This document shows positions 34,302 through 48,572 of a stretch of 64,000 nucleotides of DNA, one piece after another. A program made the position numbers and the translations under genes. The DNA lies in contig JASKOT010000033.1 in assembly GCA_032158125.1 (NCBI GenBank), forward strand, positions 124,001 to 188,000, in the 5' to 3' direction. Within the stretch, counting starts at the first letter, position 1. Each line of letters opens with the position of its first letter. Origin of the DNA: Papiliotrema nemorosa (lineage: Eukaryota > Basidiomycota > Tremellomycetes > Tremellales > Rhynchogastremaceae). Below the pieces are notes generated by a model that ran no database searches, had not been told where the DNA came from, and worked only from the letters and a program-made list of their open reading frames with translations.

Positions 34302-36810
34302 ATGGCCAACGATTTCATCGGCACGATAGACTCGGATGACGAGGGGAACAACTATGCTGAAAGCAGTACAAAGGGGAAGCAAGTTGCTGTGGAGAAGGAT
34401 GATTTTGACCCGGACTTCGAGTTCGATTTTGGAGGAGGAGGTAGAGACACCGGATTGAATGCCTGGGAGACGGAGGAGGTCTCTGAAGTGCAGAGAGTGA
34501 GCGAGTTTTTGGTTGAATAGGAGCCGATGCTTATATCAGGCGGTCGATGTAGACGACATTATCGCAAAAAAGCGAGGCGCCCCTTTGGTCTCGTACAAGG
34601 AGAAGAAGCGAAAGAGAGCAGAACAAGCTGGAGCAGAGCCAGATGAAGACGAATCGGAGGGGAGCTTCAAGGGATTTGGGTCTGAAGAAGGCTCAGACGC
34701 GGACGATCAAGACAGCGGAGACCAAACAAGCGAAAGCGAAGATGATGACGAACAAAACACGGACGAAGACGAGGACGAAGACATGGAAGATGATGACGAG
34801 GACGACTCGGAAGCCGACGAGGAGGAAGATGATGATGGAGACTCGTCAGGATCAGAAGAGGAGACTGCTGCCGAGATTGCTCGCAAAGATGCCTTCTTCT
34901 CCTCAAATCCCATGTCCGACCCATCGGTGCCCACCTCGTTTGCCGGCATGAACCTCTCCCGACCGCTCTTGCGCGCTCTAACCGCTTTGTCGTTTACCGC
35001 CCCTACTCCTATTCAGGCTAAATCTATTCCTTTGGCGCTGCTCGGTAGAGACATCCTCGGATCAGCCGTCACGGGTTCTGGTAAAACAGCGGCCTTCATG
35101 ATTCCCATTCTGGAACGATTATGCTACCGAGATCGAGGTAAAGGAGGTCAAGCGTGCCGAGTCTTGGTGCTATGCCCGACTCGAGAGTTGGCTGTGCAAT
35201 GCGAGGCGGTCGGAAAGGCTCTGGCGGAAAAAGGAGGACTGGATGTCCGATTTGCATTGCTCGTCGGTGGATTATCGCTCAATGCGCAAGCACATACCCT
35301 ACGAACACTTCCCGATATCCTCATTGCCACTCCTGGTCGATTGATCGACCACCTCACCAACACTCCCTCGTTCACACTGTCAGCGCTGGACGTGCTAGTC
35401 ATTGATGAGGCGGATCGAATGCTCGAGGCCGGATTCAACGATGAATTGGAGGAGATTATCAAGGCTTGCCCTCGATCTAGACAGACCATGCTGTTCTCGG
35501 CTACTATGACCGATAGTGTGGACGAGCTCGTGCGACTTTCGCTCGACAAGCCGATCAGGGTGTTTGTGGACCCAAAGAGGAACACGGCAAAGGGTTTGAC
35601 ACAGGAATTCGTCAGGATACGAAACGACGAGACTCGTTCGCCGAGCTTGCTCGCGCTGTGTTTAAGAACCATTCGTGAACGGTGTATCATCTTCTTCCGG
35701 AGCAAAGCTCTGGCACATCAAATGCGAGTCGTCTTTGGGCTATTTGGATTGAAAGCCGCCGAGTTGCACGGTAATTTGACCCAGGAACAAGTAAGTGAGC
35801 ATGCAACTTCTCGCGCTGATATCTAGCGTCTCAACGCATTGAACGACTTCAAGCTCGGCAGGGTGGATTATCTGCTAGCCACTGATCTCGCTTCGCGTGG
35901 TCTGGATATCAAAGGTGTGGAGACGGTCATCAACTACGACATGCCGGGCCAACTGGCGCAATACACACATCGTGTCGGTCGTACTGCTCGTGCAGGACGA
36001 AAAGGACGTTCGATCACTTTGGTTGGTGAAGCGGACCGAAAGATGCTCAAGGCCGCCATCAAGCAGTCTGAGGCGGATCAAATCCGACACCGGATCATTC
36101 CTGCCGAAGCGGTAGCTGCAATGGCGGAGAAGATCGAAGACATGAAAGACGATGTGCAAGAAGTGCTCAGGGAAGAACGAGAGGAAAAAGCTGTGAGTCT
36201 TGCGACGGGAAAGATCAAGCACCACTGACTCGAAAGATGCGTCAAGCCGAGATGGAGATCAAGAAGGGTCAGAATATGGTGGAGCATGAAGCCGAGATCT
36301 TTGCTCGTCCTGCTAGGACCTGGTTCCAGTCGGAAAAGGAGAAGTCTGCGGCCAAAGGCACGTCGGTTAAGTATAGCAAGACACGCACTGACACTATCAG
36401 AGGCGAGCAAGGCCACATATATCCAGGGATTCCCGAACGGTAAACCAGAGGAGGAGGCGAAATCCAAAAAGGATGCACCCAAACGAGGAAAGTATGACGG
36501 TCTTTCACGAAAAGCCAAGAGGAGAAAGATGGCGAATGAAGCCGACGCAGAGGATGATTCGGCTCGTGTCACCGCTGCAGCAATTCGAAAGGCCAAGAAA
36601 TCTGCTCGACCCACAAAGATCTCAGAGCCCATGGCTAAACCTATAACGGCCAAGCAAAAGGGCAAATCGACCAGCAGCAAGAAACGCGGAAGTGCCTTTG
36701 ACGACGACAGAGGGCAGCGGTCTAAGGGTTCCAGCAGCGAGGGTATGAGGGCGAAGCGCGTCAAGGTGAATCTCAGCAAAGGTACAAAAACCAAGGGAAG
36801 GAGCAAGTAG
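34302..36810 (+). CDS. DRS1: DEAD-box ATP-dependent RNA helicase Drs1 (DDX27)
   Basis: Five exons (34302-34496, 34540-35790, 35827-36192, 36237 to about 36365, about 36403-36810) encode about 780 aa. Drs1 is a nucleolar helicase for maturation of the large ribosomal subunit. After an Asp/Glu-rich region (about residues 80-185) come a Q motif ([13 protein letters not shown]), Walker A (AVTGSGKT), [41 protein letters not shown] and [10 protein letters not shown], then a basic Lys-rich C-tail. The [11 protein letters not shown] form and the tail segment [11 protein letters not shown] point to Drs1. The fourth intron is ambiguous: a GT donor at 36366 with acceptor ending 36402 gives 782 aa, while a GC donor at 36358 with acceptor ending 36400 gives 780 aa and a more conserved-looking join ([14 protein letters not shown]). 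Confidence 0.94.
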
Positions 36811-36896
36811 GCGAGGTGTGATGTGAGCGGACGAATCTTACTATTAATGCATGATGACGACCCTTGCTCAGTCTCGTCTCCTCATCATCGTATGGG

Positions 36897-38728
36897 CTAC
36901 AGTTGGGCTTGAGTTTCCTGAAATTGGCGGATGGCTTCCTCTTGATCAATCTGCTCGGCCTTGCGCCTGCGCCTCTCCTCTTCTTCAGCATCCGGCAAAT
37001 CAGGATCCAGAGGTATCAGATCCTCCGCAGAGCCAATATTGATCACCTCTCCACCGTTCCACCGTCCCTGCTCGTCGACGTGCCTTATGGGACTATGCAA
37101 ACGAAGATTCACATCCACGTCGTCTGTCAGCCCTGGGGGAAGGGCTCCCGCCTGAACACCCGAAAAGTGGCGCGAGAAATCTGTTCGCCTGTGGGAGCTC
37201 TCGGGTCGAGCCAAGGGCAGAGTGTGTCCCGGGGACTTTGCCGGCAAGCGAGACAAAGCTGCCACCAGCTCTATTGATGCTTTAGATCCTTGTCTAGAAC
37301 GCTCCTGCCATGTCGTCAACATGTCCCCGGAAGCGGTGATGTTCTTCAGCTTGTAGTCCAGTACCGGAGATGGTGCTCCTAATATTTCCAGCAAGCTCGC
37401 TGCTTGTTTCGGATCGTTGACAATCTACTCGTCACCAAGCACTCGGCGTGATCGTCACCGCACTTACCGGGACCATATCCTGAGCTGCTGCCCCTGCCAC
37501 AGCTGCACGAAGACCCTTCAGGATCAGCTAGACGACATTGTTTGACAAGTGAGATGCTCACATCTCGGAAGCAAGGGTCGACAAAGATGCCCAGACAAGC
37601 GAACACGATCCCCCTCCCTCCGTATAAGAAGTAGTAAATGCAGTACAGCCCGTATACCCCGTTTGTCTTGACGCCTCCTTCCGCCGAGATGTACAAATCA
37701 CCGATGGTAATGATACCGTTGACGAGAATGAGCGCTATCGGGTACAACGAGATGAGCATGGCGATCTTGAGGAAGCGATTTTGCAAATGGCCTATGATAG
37801 ATGCAGAACCTGAGAAGTCCTCGGCGTCGTCTGGCCTCGTATTGATGTGTCGGCGTCGGTGGAAAAGCGAGACGAGAGTCTACAATGTCAGGCCACTCGC
37901 CGGGCACTCAGTATAATTCCACTAACAGCAATGACAGCAAGAGTCGCAATGAGACACGAGATGATTTGCCATAGATACTTTGCGTCAGGTATGGTGCGCC
38001 GGAAAGGAAGCTTACCAGGTCGACGATGAAGTTGACAATACGGTTATCCTGTGTTCTTGCTTGAATCCAGCTGTGAAGCGTTAGCAGCAGAAGCGGAACC
38101 ACCAGACTCACCAGACACGCAGGACGGGGTCATATCCGAAATGTCGCTTGATAGCAGGACCAATGGGCACGACGATCCCGACGAAGACTGAGATTCCCAC
38201 GTACCACTTTTCCAAGCCTGTCTTGTGAGTGTCGAGACACATTCTGCAGTTGGTGACTCACGCTGCTCGATGGGATTGATCTTGAAACAGACAATCAACA
38301 TGAGATTGACCGCGATACAGGTGCACAAGTAGTTGACCACACCGAGGGTAGATATCATAAAATAGACCCCTGTCGCGCAGACAGCTTCACTCGCCCCACT
38401 GAATGCAGACTATATTCAGTGATGGACTGATTGGTCACAGCTTACCTCTAGACCGACAGCGATAAAGGCAATGTCGTAGAACACCTCGAACACCATTGAC
38501 CATAATAACAATCTAAAAGAAACCCGATTGATGGCATGCCGAGACCACGGTTTGGAGTAGATCCAAGCTGCTCCGCCCAATACACAGAGACACAAAAGAC
38601 AGCTGACTCCTGCTGCTCCGACTGATATCCATACATTCAACTACCATGTCAGGTCAGATCATTACGTATCACAAACTCACCAGAATATCTCCACTACTCA
38701 GCTCGAAATCTCTAGGCACATTTGACAT
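36897..38728 (-). CDS. Seven-transmembrane receptor (GPCR-like)
   Basis: Nine exons (38728-38681, 38640-38446, 38409-38262, 38217-38112, 38070-38016, 37977-37927, 37879-37562, 37515-37468, 37424-36897) encode 498 aa. Seven hydrophobic segments are visible in order, for example ISVGAAGVSCLLCLCVLGGA, LLLWSMVFEVFYDIAFIAVG, GVVNYLCTCIAVNLMLIVCF, WYVGISVFVGIVVPIG, WQIISCLIATLAVIA, KIAMLISLYPIALILVNGI and YGLYCIYYFLYGGRGIVF. The outer N-terminus is very short, with no signal peptide. Loop 3 carries a basic FHRRRHIN patch, and a 200-residue cytosolic tail contains coil-forming EEERRRRKAEQIDQEEA. The plan fits a fungal G-protein-coupled receptor of the nutrient or cAMP-receptor-like kind; the ligand and G-protein are unknown. 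It converges on DRS1 with 86 nt between stops. Confidence 0.8.
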
Positions 38729-39701
38729 TCCGGCGATCTAGTCCTCTGCCCTTTCTTTGCGTTCTCCCAGCTTGCTGATGCGATCCGCCGGCCCTTTGAG
38801 AGATGTTGTACGAGTCGGTGAGCTTTCAAGTGTAAGAAGCAAGGCCTCCTTGGGCTGACAATACTTCACCCTCGAAGATGTCAGTCGTCGTGTGATCCAC
38901 CTGACGGGTCATGTCTCTGCGTGTGTAGACGACCAAAGGTTGGCGAATAAGGTTGTTGTGCCGCAACCTTGATGTGGGCATCTCGTCTGCATGAGAGCCA
39001 TGAATCACGCAAGACAGAAATTGGGCATGCCTGACTTCCGAGGCAAACTCATGGACGCCCTGGCCCGTCAGGCGGGGAGGATGGCTGTATGGGCTGAACA
39101 AGAAGGTTTTTGTTTTGCCCAATTGACAAATTCGGGATCAACACGAGGAAATGTCTCAGATTGGATTCCAGTAGATCCCATCTCAAGGGAGGTCCTCACA
39201 CGACCTTACTTGGGCACGATACATACCTTTGCAGGGGTAAAGACATGATGGCTTGGAGGCTCCTCAGCCCCTCTACGGGCTTACTGAAAGCGAATTGGAA
39301 AACGCGCCATTCAGCAACCAGCGAAGCCGGCAGGTGTTAGACACTGGCTTTATAGCCACATTGTCATTTGCCGGCTGTTAGGTCGCAGAGACCGGCCTTT
39401 CCGCAAAATCAGGAAAATTGACGAGCACCTTCCGTGAGCCTGTGATTCTAGCGATACACGTGTAAGAAACGCCAGCCGTTCCGACTACCCTTACAACCCC
39501 GCAATCCTCATTTGTCGAGATGTCGAACCGAACTAGACTGTCTCGAACCAAGCAGACTCTCCCTCCTGTCGTCTCTTCGATTCTGCACTCGCTTGGATTC
39601 CCGAGCTGTTCCCATGCCAGCCGCGCGTGTACCTACGTGCGCTGTACACTTGAACGACAATATCGCCCGGGCAGTGTTGCATAACCCCACTTTTCTAGAA
39701 T
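38729..39701. other. Non-coding gap, receptor promoter and dioxygenase 3' side
   Basis: About 970 nt without a recognisable gene. One small hairpin (AAGGTTG...CAACCTT, 38949-38970) is seen. Frames of up to 98 codons on both strands show no family resemblance. It should include the receptor promoter and the 3' UTR of the dioxygenase. Confidence 0.4.
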
Positions 39702-40978
39702 CTACTCGGCATCCAAAGGACAGGTCTCGGCTTGATCGTCAACCTGGATCCCACCTCGTTTCGGATGATTGCTATCTACAAATGGTCGCTGCCATCCGCC
39801 TTCAGACTCAGGGGTAGCTAGCCACAGTCGCAACAGGTGACGACGAGGTTGAGGCGCTGGATAGTCGATGTATGCTGTCCGCGCATGGAAGACGTGCGCT
39901 GGGTGTTTAGCGATTGGCGTGTAATCTAGCTTTGACTCACTATCTGCGACGAATTGAATGTCCCCAACGTCCAAGATCATGTGTAGCGACAGCCTTTTAG
40001 CGGTCTGTTCGAGAACTTCGATTGCTTCCAGTTGTTCTCGCGAGTGACCGGGAATTAAGCCTGCCGCGACGTGTCGACCGATAGACTTCACAAAGTAGGG
40101 ATCATAGTGGGACAGAATCTTGCCGTCGAGAAAGTAAAACACCTAGCATTAGCCTCAAGCACCTCGTAGCTGTGACAGGTCTCACGGATTTCTGCACCCA
40201 GCCATTCTGGCCCTTCGACACCTCGCCCTTGCGATCAAAGTACCAATTGGGCTGGACTAGCAGCTTGGCTACATCCGGTCGTTCCTTTTGTAAAGTGTTC
40301 CAAAGGTGATGTGCCGAGACTACATCCGACTCGCCGCCCTCTTTCGCCTTGTGAAGGCACAACAGACCGACGATATCGGCAGCGTCCGAATGGAAGAATT
40401 GCCTAGCGGCTGTACTGAATGTCAGTGTCACCCGCATCCGGCAACTCACGAGTAGATCCGGACCTTGTCAATCTGAGTGGGGTCGTTTCCCAGATCCTTA
40501 ACATGTCCCAAGACGTGGCCCTTTCGGTTTTGGCTGAGAGTATTGCCAAACAAGGTGCCGATACCGAGGTAGATCGCAGCGGATTTCTCGATTGGCCATT
40601 GATCTGTAGGTAATCCCTTGATCAAAATAAACCCTTGACCATTCACGATTGTCTCCCTGATCGAGTTTAAAAAAGAAGAAACACCAGAGGGCAAGGGGAA
40701 AGTGTGCTGACATGAGCGGCGTTCAAAGGTGGACATACCTTGGTGATGAGAGTGATGGGCAAGTCCTGCTGAACAAATTGGTCGTAAGCCTGCTCCAGCT
40801 CCTTGATGTGCTCCTCGGACCAAGCTTTAGTCCAGAGCCCTGGGCGTTCTCTGAACTCTTCTGCTCTCCAAACAGTGGGACCGGAGACCTCCCTGGGAAA
40901 ATCGCCGTATGGCCTCACTAGGTCGAACAGGACATCGTGTTGTCCTTGGGACCTGACCTCGACTGGTTGTATAGTCAT
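39702..40978 (-). CDS. TauD/TfdA-family Fe(II)/2-oxoglutarate dioxygenase
   Basis: Five exons (40978-40739, 40706-40450, 40414-40186, 40142-39941, 39898-39702) encode 374 aa. These enzymes use iron, O2 and 2-oxoglutarate to hydroxylate small molecules such as sulfonates, carnitine precursors or amino acids. The first iron ligands are in QFFHSDAADIVGLLCL (His and Asp), and the distal His and 2-oxoglutarate-binding Arg are in the HVFHARTAYIDYP and PRRHLLRLWL regions. GQGFILIKGLP and GDIQFVADTHVFHAR are family hallmarks. The first intron is only 32 nt and restores the conserved FPLP segment. The substrate is unknown; fungal members of this form are often of unassigned secondary or nutrient metabolism. 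No targeting signal is seen, so it is probably cytosolic. Confidence 0.88.
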
Positions 40979-41618
40979 GTTGTTGGAGCTTGGGAGAGGA
41001 GAGCACAGCCCGTCATTTGGGTCGACATGATATGCTCTCGCTTTGGGTGCTCAACAACGAGATCTGCGTGATATGAGGTGATTGGGATCTGGGTAAACGC
41101 AATCCTTGGGCGTCCTCGCCGCGGTTCAGCACGTGTTTATGACACATCGTGGCGACTTGCCTCTAGACAGCTGAAGTTAAGGACTGCTACTCGAGTCGTA
41201 CATGGGGAGGAAGCCCCTTCCGGAGCATATGCACAAGAACATCTCCTAACGACTAAATGGTCACGTGACTGACTGGATCTGCCCCCCCTCCCCCCCCGCG
41301 GGTCTGTGTTTTGAGTGAGTAGTGAGTGTCTCAGGTTGCGGAGAGGAAGGCTGGTTCTTAAGAGCCCAAAGATGGCATTCTTCTGATTCACTCGATCAAC
41401 ACATACCACCCACGCTTCTCTGGCAGGCTGTAACGACGCAGCTTCAAGCAGTGACGACCAGACACGACTTGGCTCACGAATTGTCCGCACGAGTACACGA
41501 AACATACCCCCTTGACGCGTGATCCATTCCCGGTCTCCCTCGCTCCCGTCCGTTCATCGCGAGCGTGTCTGCACTCGATCGGCCATCATTCCCTATTATC
41601 CACACTTTGTATCAAGAG
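40979..41618. promoter_or_regulatory. Divergent promoter region, dioxygenase / kinase
   Basis: 640 nt between two divergent start codons. It contains two C-runs separated by one T near 41282-41297. A 122-codon - strand frame here has no recognisable content. The region is presumed to hold both promoters. Confidence 0.4.
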
Positions 41619-43574
<1,956 letters not shown>

Positions 43575-43681
43575 GTTGTCATTATACATGCATGCGTTAT
43601 GATCGTTCCGACTTGTGATAAGTTGATAATTACGCGGCTGAGGCACGAGATGTGACTGTGTTGCTCGACTTGGCGTCTGGG

Positions 43682-44558
43682 CTAAAGTAATCTTCCTCGG
43701 AGAAGATGGTCCGAGGAGGTGTAGCAGGGCGCGGTATACGATGCAAGAGACCGTATCTGATCCATCAGCTTTGAAGGCCACGAGAGGAAAACGAACCCGA
43801 TCCCGCAACCGATCAAACCTTCTCCTCCCCATTGTCTCGTCGGATACAGGATGACCTCGCGGAGATTACTACATGTCAGCGAGTGACAACCACATGGGAG
43901 TGGACATACTCTAAATCAGAGTTGTATACAAACAGTCTTAATGGTTTATCCACATGCGACTCGACCAGTGTGTAAAAGTCATTCTCCGAATGTAAAGGAC
44001 CTCCCGACCAAGCCAGCACAAAGTCTCCCCACGGTACCAGGCCTATCCCATCAGCGTCTGTCAAAGTTTCAGAGAAAGAGCCAAAGCAGACCCACCTGCC
44101 ATCTCCGCTGGGCTGCCTTCTAAAACGTCCAGAACGTGGTATACACTCTCCAGGGCATGGGCGGGGTTGCAAACTCGTAGCGAAAGTCCTAGAGATGGTG
44201 TTTTCAGGTTCTCTGTCCAGCTCCTCGAGGGAGATAGGGGCACATCTAGATACTCAGCCATGATCACACGAGGCGGATTCAAGACATGAATCAGGCTCGA
44301 CTGACCTCGTATCCTTTGAGATTTGGCATTGTACACCTTCAAGACGACCTTTCCACCTTCATTATCTGCTAATATCTTGCCCAGTGCCTCTGTACTCAGG
44401 GACTGCTGAGAGTCGGCAGAAGCAGAGTCCAAGCCGACGAGGTAGTCGAAAAAGGGTTCCAGAATGCCGTAGGAAGGAGAGTTTTCGGCTGTACGCAGGA
44501 CATGAAGCGCTAGATCCGGCAACGACGACGGGAGTGAGATTGATGGACTTTGTCCCAT
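43682..44558 (-). CDS. GRH1: GRASP-type Golgi reassembly stacking protein
   Basis: Four exons (44558-44306, 44245-44096, 44042-43910, 43868-43682) encode 240 aa. GRASPs sit on Golgi/COPII membranes and support tethering and unconventional secretion; in Cryptococcus a GRASP is needed for polysaccharide export. The start MGQSPS has Gly2 for N-myristoylation. Two PDZ-like repeats contain SLGLSLRVCNPAHALESVYH, GGLVPWGDFVLAWSGGPLH, VDKPLRLFVYNSDLDNLRE, VILYPTRQWGGEGLIGCGIG: the hallmark GRASP sequences. The long Ser/Pro-rich C-terminal domain of animal GRASPs is missing; only about 35 residues follow the second repeat. The tail end is read from frame only. The kinase stop codon is 107 nt away on the other strand, so 3' UTRs overlap. 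Confidence 0.92.
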
Positions 44559-44836
44559 GGTAGAACGCACTCAATACCTCGGTATCAAAAGCTTGCCCGC
44601 TGGATTCTGAGGAGACCCAGTGTTGAGACGAATGCAATCACAAGAGGCCGTCAGTCTTTCGAGGAGTTTGAAGTCGTTGGGCTCGACGCGACCAGGGATG
44701 GTTTTGGTGGCAAAAAGATCAACCAGCACGCATTGAACCATCCACCTGGCAAACGATGAGCGATGCAGACGTTTCGGATCAAGAGTCATCATGATATCAT
44801 AACGTTCTGCTGTCCGAGATGTACGCCCTATCTACT

Positions 44837-47800
44837 CTAAGCCTTTGTCGCCTTCTGACTAATGGTGATCTTGTCACCAAGTGACAGCGCAATACCTTGC
44901 GTCTTTGATCGGATCCTAACGTGGCCCGTGATCGATCCATCTTCCGACTTTTCCAAGCTACAGTTGGCCAGAGCATCTTCTCCAAACAACGACTTGGCAG
45001 CCAAGTTAGCACTGAGAAAATCGCAGTCACCCGATAGTGCAGAGTCGCCCGTAAGACACAACATGTTTGTGTTTTTGATGAGCAAGTCGAGGTATTGTCG
45101 GAGGTCTTTTACGCCAGTGTTGACAGCAACCTTGTTCTCCCATTCAAACTGCATGGTCAGTATACGGCGCAAAGTCTTGATTCATTGTGCTCACTTCGGT
45201 CCAGAATGATCGGTACTGCTCGTCAGCCGAGTCTCCACAATGTCAACTCACCTGAGCTTCGGTCAGGTAGTTGGGCCGAATAAAGTCCAGAATCTCGATA
45301 TGAAGGTCGTTCATGACAATATTGACGCTAGCGTCTGATGCGCCTTGTTTGTCATAATTGATGGTACCAAAGATCACACCGGTCTCTGTCGAACTGACTT
45401 TGATAGTCGCCGTGACATTGTGGAAGCCATGCGGTGCAAGCGTGTGCGCAGCTGGTCGCTCGACGAGCTTGAGATCGCCCAGACAAGCGATATCGACTGT
45501 CAGATTCTGCAGCGTCTCGGTGGTTTGGTTGACAATGAGTATATCTAACGTCAACAGAATTTACGGGGTCGACGCACCAAGCACAATGTCGAATTGCTGG
45601 ATCGTGACGACTGCTTCGGCGTAGACTGCGTCCGAGAAACCGGTCAATTGCGTTATCCTGGACAGTTTCGAGACAAAGTCGTCTTGGACAGCTGCAGACC
45701 CTGTCGCTCGTACAAGATCCATGTCAAACTATAGTCAGTGAAATCCAAACCTCTGCTCACGTCGTCTGAATCTCCACCTGCAGTCTTCTTTGATAGCTGT
45801 CGGAAGGAGATTAGATCGTCGGCTTGGACAATATGGGCCTTGTCCTCCTTTTCCTTCTTCGCCGAAGCCTTCTTCTCCTCGGCTCTGACCATCGTGCTGT
45901 ATGCAGCTTTCGTATCCTTCAAAAAGACATCATTCATCACGTTGGAGGTTTGCAACTCTGCCAGCGTCTCGATGCAGTTCATGATTCGTTCTTGCGAGTC
46001 CTCATCGATAGGTACGGCTGAGAATTTTGATTGACCGACTCGAATGATAGAAGTCATCATCAGGATAGCCTCTGCTCGGACCGAGTTGGCACTATCCTCC
46101 GAGGCAGCTTCGACATAGCGCAAGACGAGCTTGGTCAAGGTGGCAGCAAGCACGGAGCCGGTGAAGAAGTCTCCACCAAGAATGAGAGCTCGTAGAGGTG
46201 GTTTGCTTGCTGCTCGCACCTTTTCGAGTCGAGCAGCATCGGCAGCCGACGAGAAGACTGTTTCTGTAGCGTATGTACCGTCGGCAAGGACTCGGGTCGT
46301 GGTCACCGCTTTCGGTTGATCTGGCTGCTTCTCGGCAGCAGTCTCATCGGCAGCTTCTGCTTCATCGAGCAAGCGCTATGATCAGTTCGAATTGGCAAAC
46401 GCAGCCTCACCTGCTCCGAGGCCAAGATGGGAATTTCTCCGAGCACTTTGCGAATTTCTAACAGTGCTCTTTTGATGTCGGCTGCGCCCGTACAATATTC
46501 TCCTACAATCCACAAAGCACCTCGGAAGACCTTGCCGCTCTTGATCTCGCCAAATGTCGAGATGAGCTTTTCCGTAATGGCCGGGCGGAGGTCTGGGAAC
46601 TTCTCCACGACTTCTCGTACAAAGGCAATGACGTCGACCGCAGAGGGATTGTTCGAGTCGCCAAGGAAGTCCATCAGGACGTAGACCACGTTGGCCGCAA
46701 CTTCGGAGAATTTGATGGCACACGAATGAATGGATTGAATCAGCAATTGGCGGTACTCCAGGTTCTGCGGTGAGCGGATCATTTTGTTAGAGACTTACCT
46801 TGTCGAATTCTTGATCCATGGTGCCTTGCAGCTGCTTTTTCAAGAAGAGCACCACATCCTCTACATTCCTACTGGACACCATCTCGAGGGCGATACCGAT
46901 GGCTCTTCGCTTGACCTCCATATCTGGGCTGTTGAGTACCTTGAGAATGTCCATGACCATTCCGTCCAGGACATGCTCGTGTTTTGATCGCAATACGTCG
47001 AATCGATCCAGGACAATGAGCTTGACATTGTTGTCCGACTCTTTGACTATGAGCTCCGCAAATGCGGCGGCGGCGGCTATGGTCAGCACAAAGCCTCTAG
47101 AATGACTCACCCTTGACAGCAGCCGGGTTTTGGGTCAAGGTGGTCAAGCTAGTGGCAGCCTCGTATTTCACCGCATTGGAAGGAGCGTTGAGCAGCTCAA
47201 AGATGCACCTGATCCATTTGGCCTGCAATGTCAGCTGCAGACCGAGGCTGGCAGCTCACCCGATGACCACCCTCGGACTTGGCTTCCTTTCGCACCAACT
47301 CGATCACAGCCATTTGCATGAGTTCGTCCATGCCGCCAATCTGGTCAAAGTTGTTGAGCAGGTATCTGACTGCGGTCGGTTGAGAGATGTTGCACAGAGC
47401 CACAAAGGCATTTCGTTTGCAGGTAGAGTCGGATTCCTGCCATCAGCGTTGAGTTTTATATGGCCGGCTTACAGCAGCGAGAAAGGTGTCTAGCAGCTCG
47501 GGCGCATCGGGGATGAGATGTTCGTGGTCTTGATAGATTGAATACGCCGCAAAGACGGCGTTCTTTCTGACAAAAGAGTGTCGGTGCTCCAGGCAAGATC
47601 TGACGGTAGGAACGAGTGGTTCAAGCAATTCAGCTTCTCGGATCTTTTGCAAGAACCTCAATGTCGCGCCTCGAATGTACTCGTTGGGATGTTGCTAAGG
47701 TAAGTTTAGGTGACACTGTGAGCCGTACCAGATCATTTCTTATAGCATTACTGAACGTTAGCTGTAACCTTCCCCGATAAGCGCAGTCTCACCAGACCAA

Positions 47801-48165
47801 GATCATCTCCTGCTTCAACTTGCCGGCGTCATCAAGTTTTGGGCAAATCCTGGTGGTTGAGCATTTCTCGGGAAGCAGACTCACTCCCAATAAAAGTGCA
47901 ACATCTTCTTGATCTGCTTGTTCTTGGAAGGCAAGACATATTGAATGATCGGCATGAGCAGGGTGGGCTGAACAGTCAACGAGCTGCACATGACGAGTCG
48001 ACTCACATGTGATTGGCCATTGAGAGTGCCGACGATGATCCTCCGCATAGTCTCCAGCTTGACCTCGTCAGTACCCTTTTGCAATGCATTGCGGAGCTCT
48101 TGAGACGAAGGTGCATCGAGAAGGTCATCGTGGACAATGGTGTAGCATGTCGAGGAGGGGTTCAT
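44837..48165 (-). CDS. SEC26: Beta-COP, COPI coat subunit
   Basis: Fourteen exons (48165-48007, 47967-47885, 47849-47793, 47750-47729, 47694-47473, 47436-47260, 47222-47111, 47076-46799, 46764-46411, 46375-45761, 45728-45578, 45544-45252, 45215-45195, 45148-44837) encode 951 aa, the usual beta-COP length. It is part of the coat that buds Golgi-to-ER vesicles. The N-terminal HEAT-like solenoid shows [66 protein letters not shown] and [17 protein letters not shown] charged hinge follows, then the C-terminal appendage with [20 protein letters not shown] and [15 protein letters not shown] strands ending in [18 protein letters not shown]. Exons of 22 and 21 nt are required to keep the frame. All introns are 32-46 nt. 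Confidence 0.95.
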
Positions 48166-48572
48166 GTTCGGCGCGTTGGTTGGGCTATCCGATACTGCCA
48201 GCTGATCCCGATGATAGGTTCCTCCCTGTATCTGCCGAGTGCACAGCGAGGACTGTCGTTGAGCGGTATAGAGATGGTGTGGGAGGTATATAGGAGAGGT
48301 AGCAGCGATACGCGTCCAGCGTGGAACGAGGGGGGTGCCACTATGACGGGGAAATCCGGGAAAATGCCACCTTGGGCCCTCACCTTCCCCCCATTCCCTT
48401 CCGGTCCCATCTCGAGTCTATAGTCGCTCTACCTATACCTTGAAAGCACAACTCCTTCATCCTCACGACTCCCCGCCGTCATTTCCCAGTCGAGTAGCTT
48501 TATCCTCGGCGGTCTTCTTTTCCTCTTCAAAAGTCACCCTTCCTCGACCAATAGGACCCCTATCCGCGAAAA
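48166..48572. promoter_or_regulatory. Divergent promoter region, beta-COP / ATP synthase subunit e
   Basis: 407 nt between two start codons, with pyrimidine-rich stretches near the + strand gene (for example TCCTCTTCAAAAGTCACCCT). No gene is seen; a 136-codon + frame overlapping the beta-COP start is a shadow. Confidence 0.4.

Noticed and set aside
38949..38970. Hairpin AAGGTTG...CAACCTT in the gap left of the dioxygenase
   Set aside because: Seven base pairs with an 8-nt loop are expected by chance in a kilobase of intergenic DNA; no U-run or partner feature.
48013..48423. 136-codon + frame over the beta-COP start
   Set aside because: Antisense to exon 1 of beta-COP and its leader, with no family resemblance.
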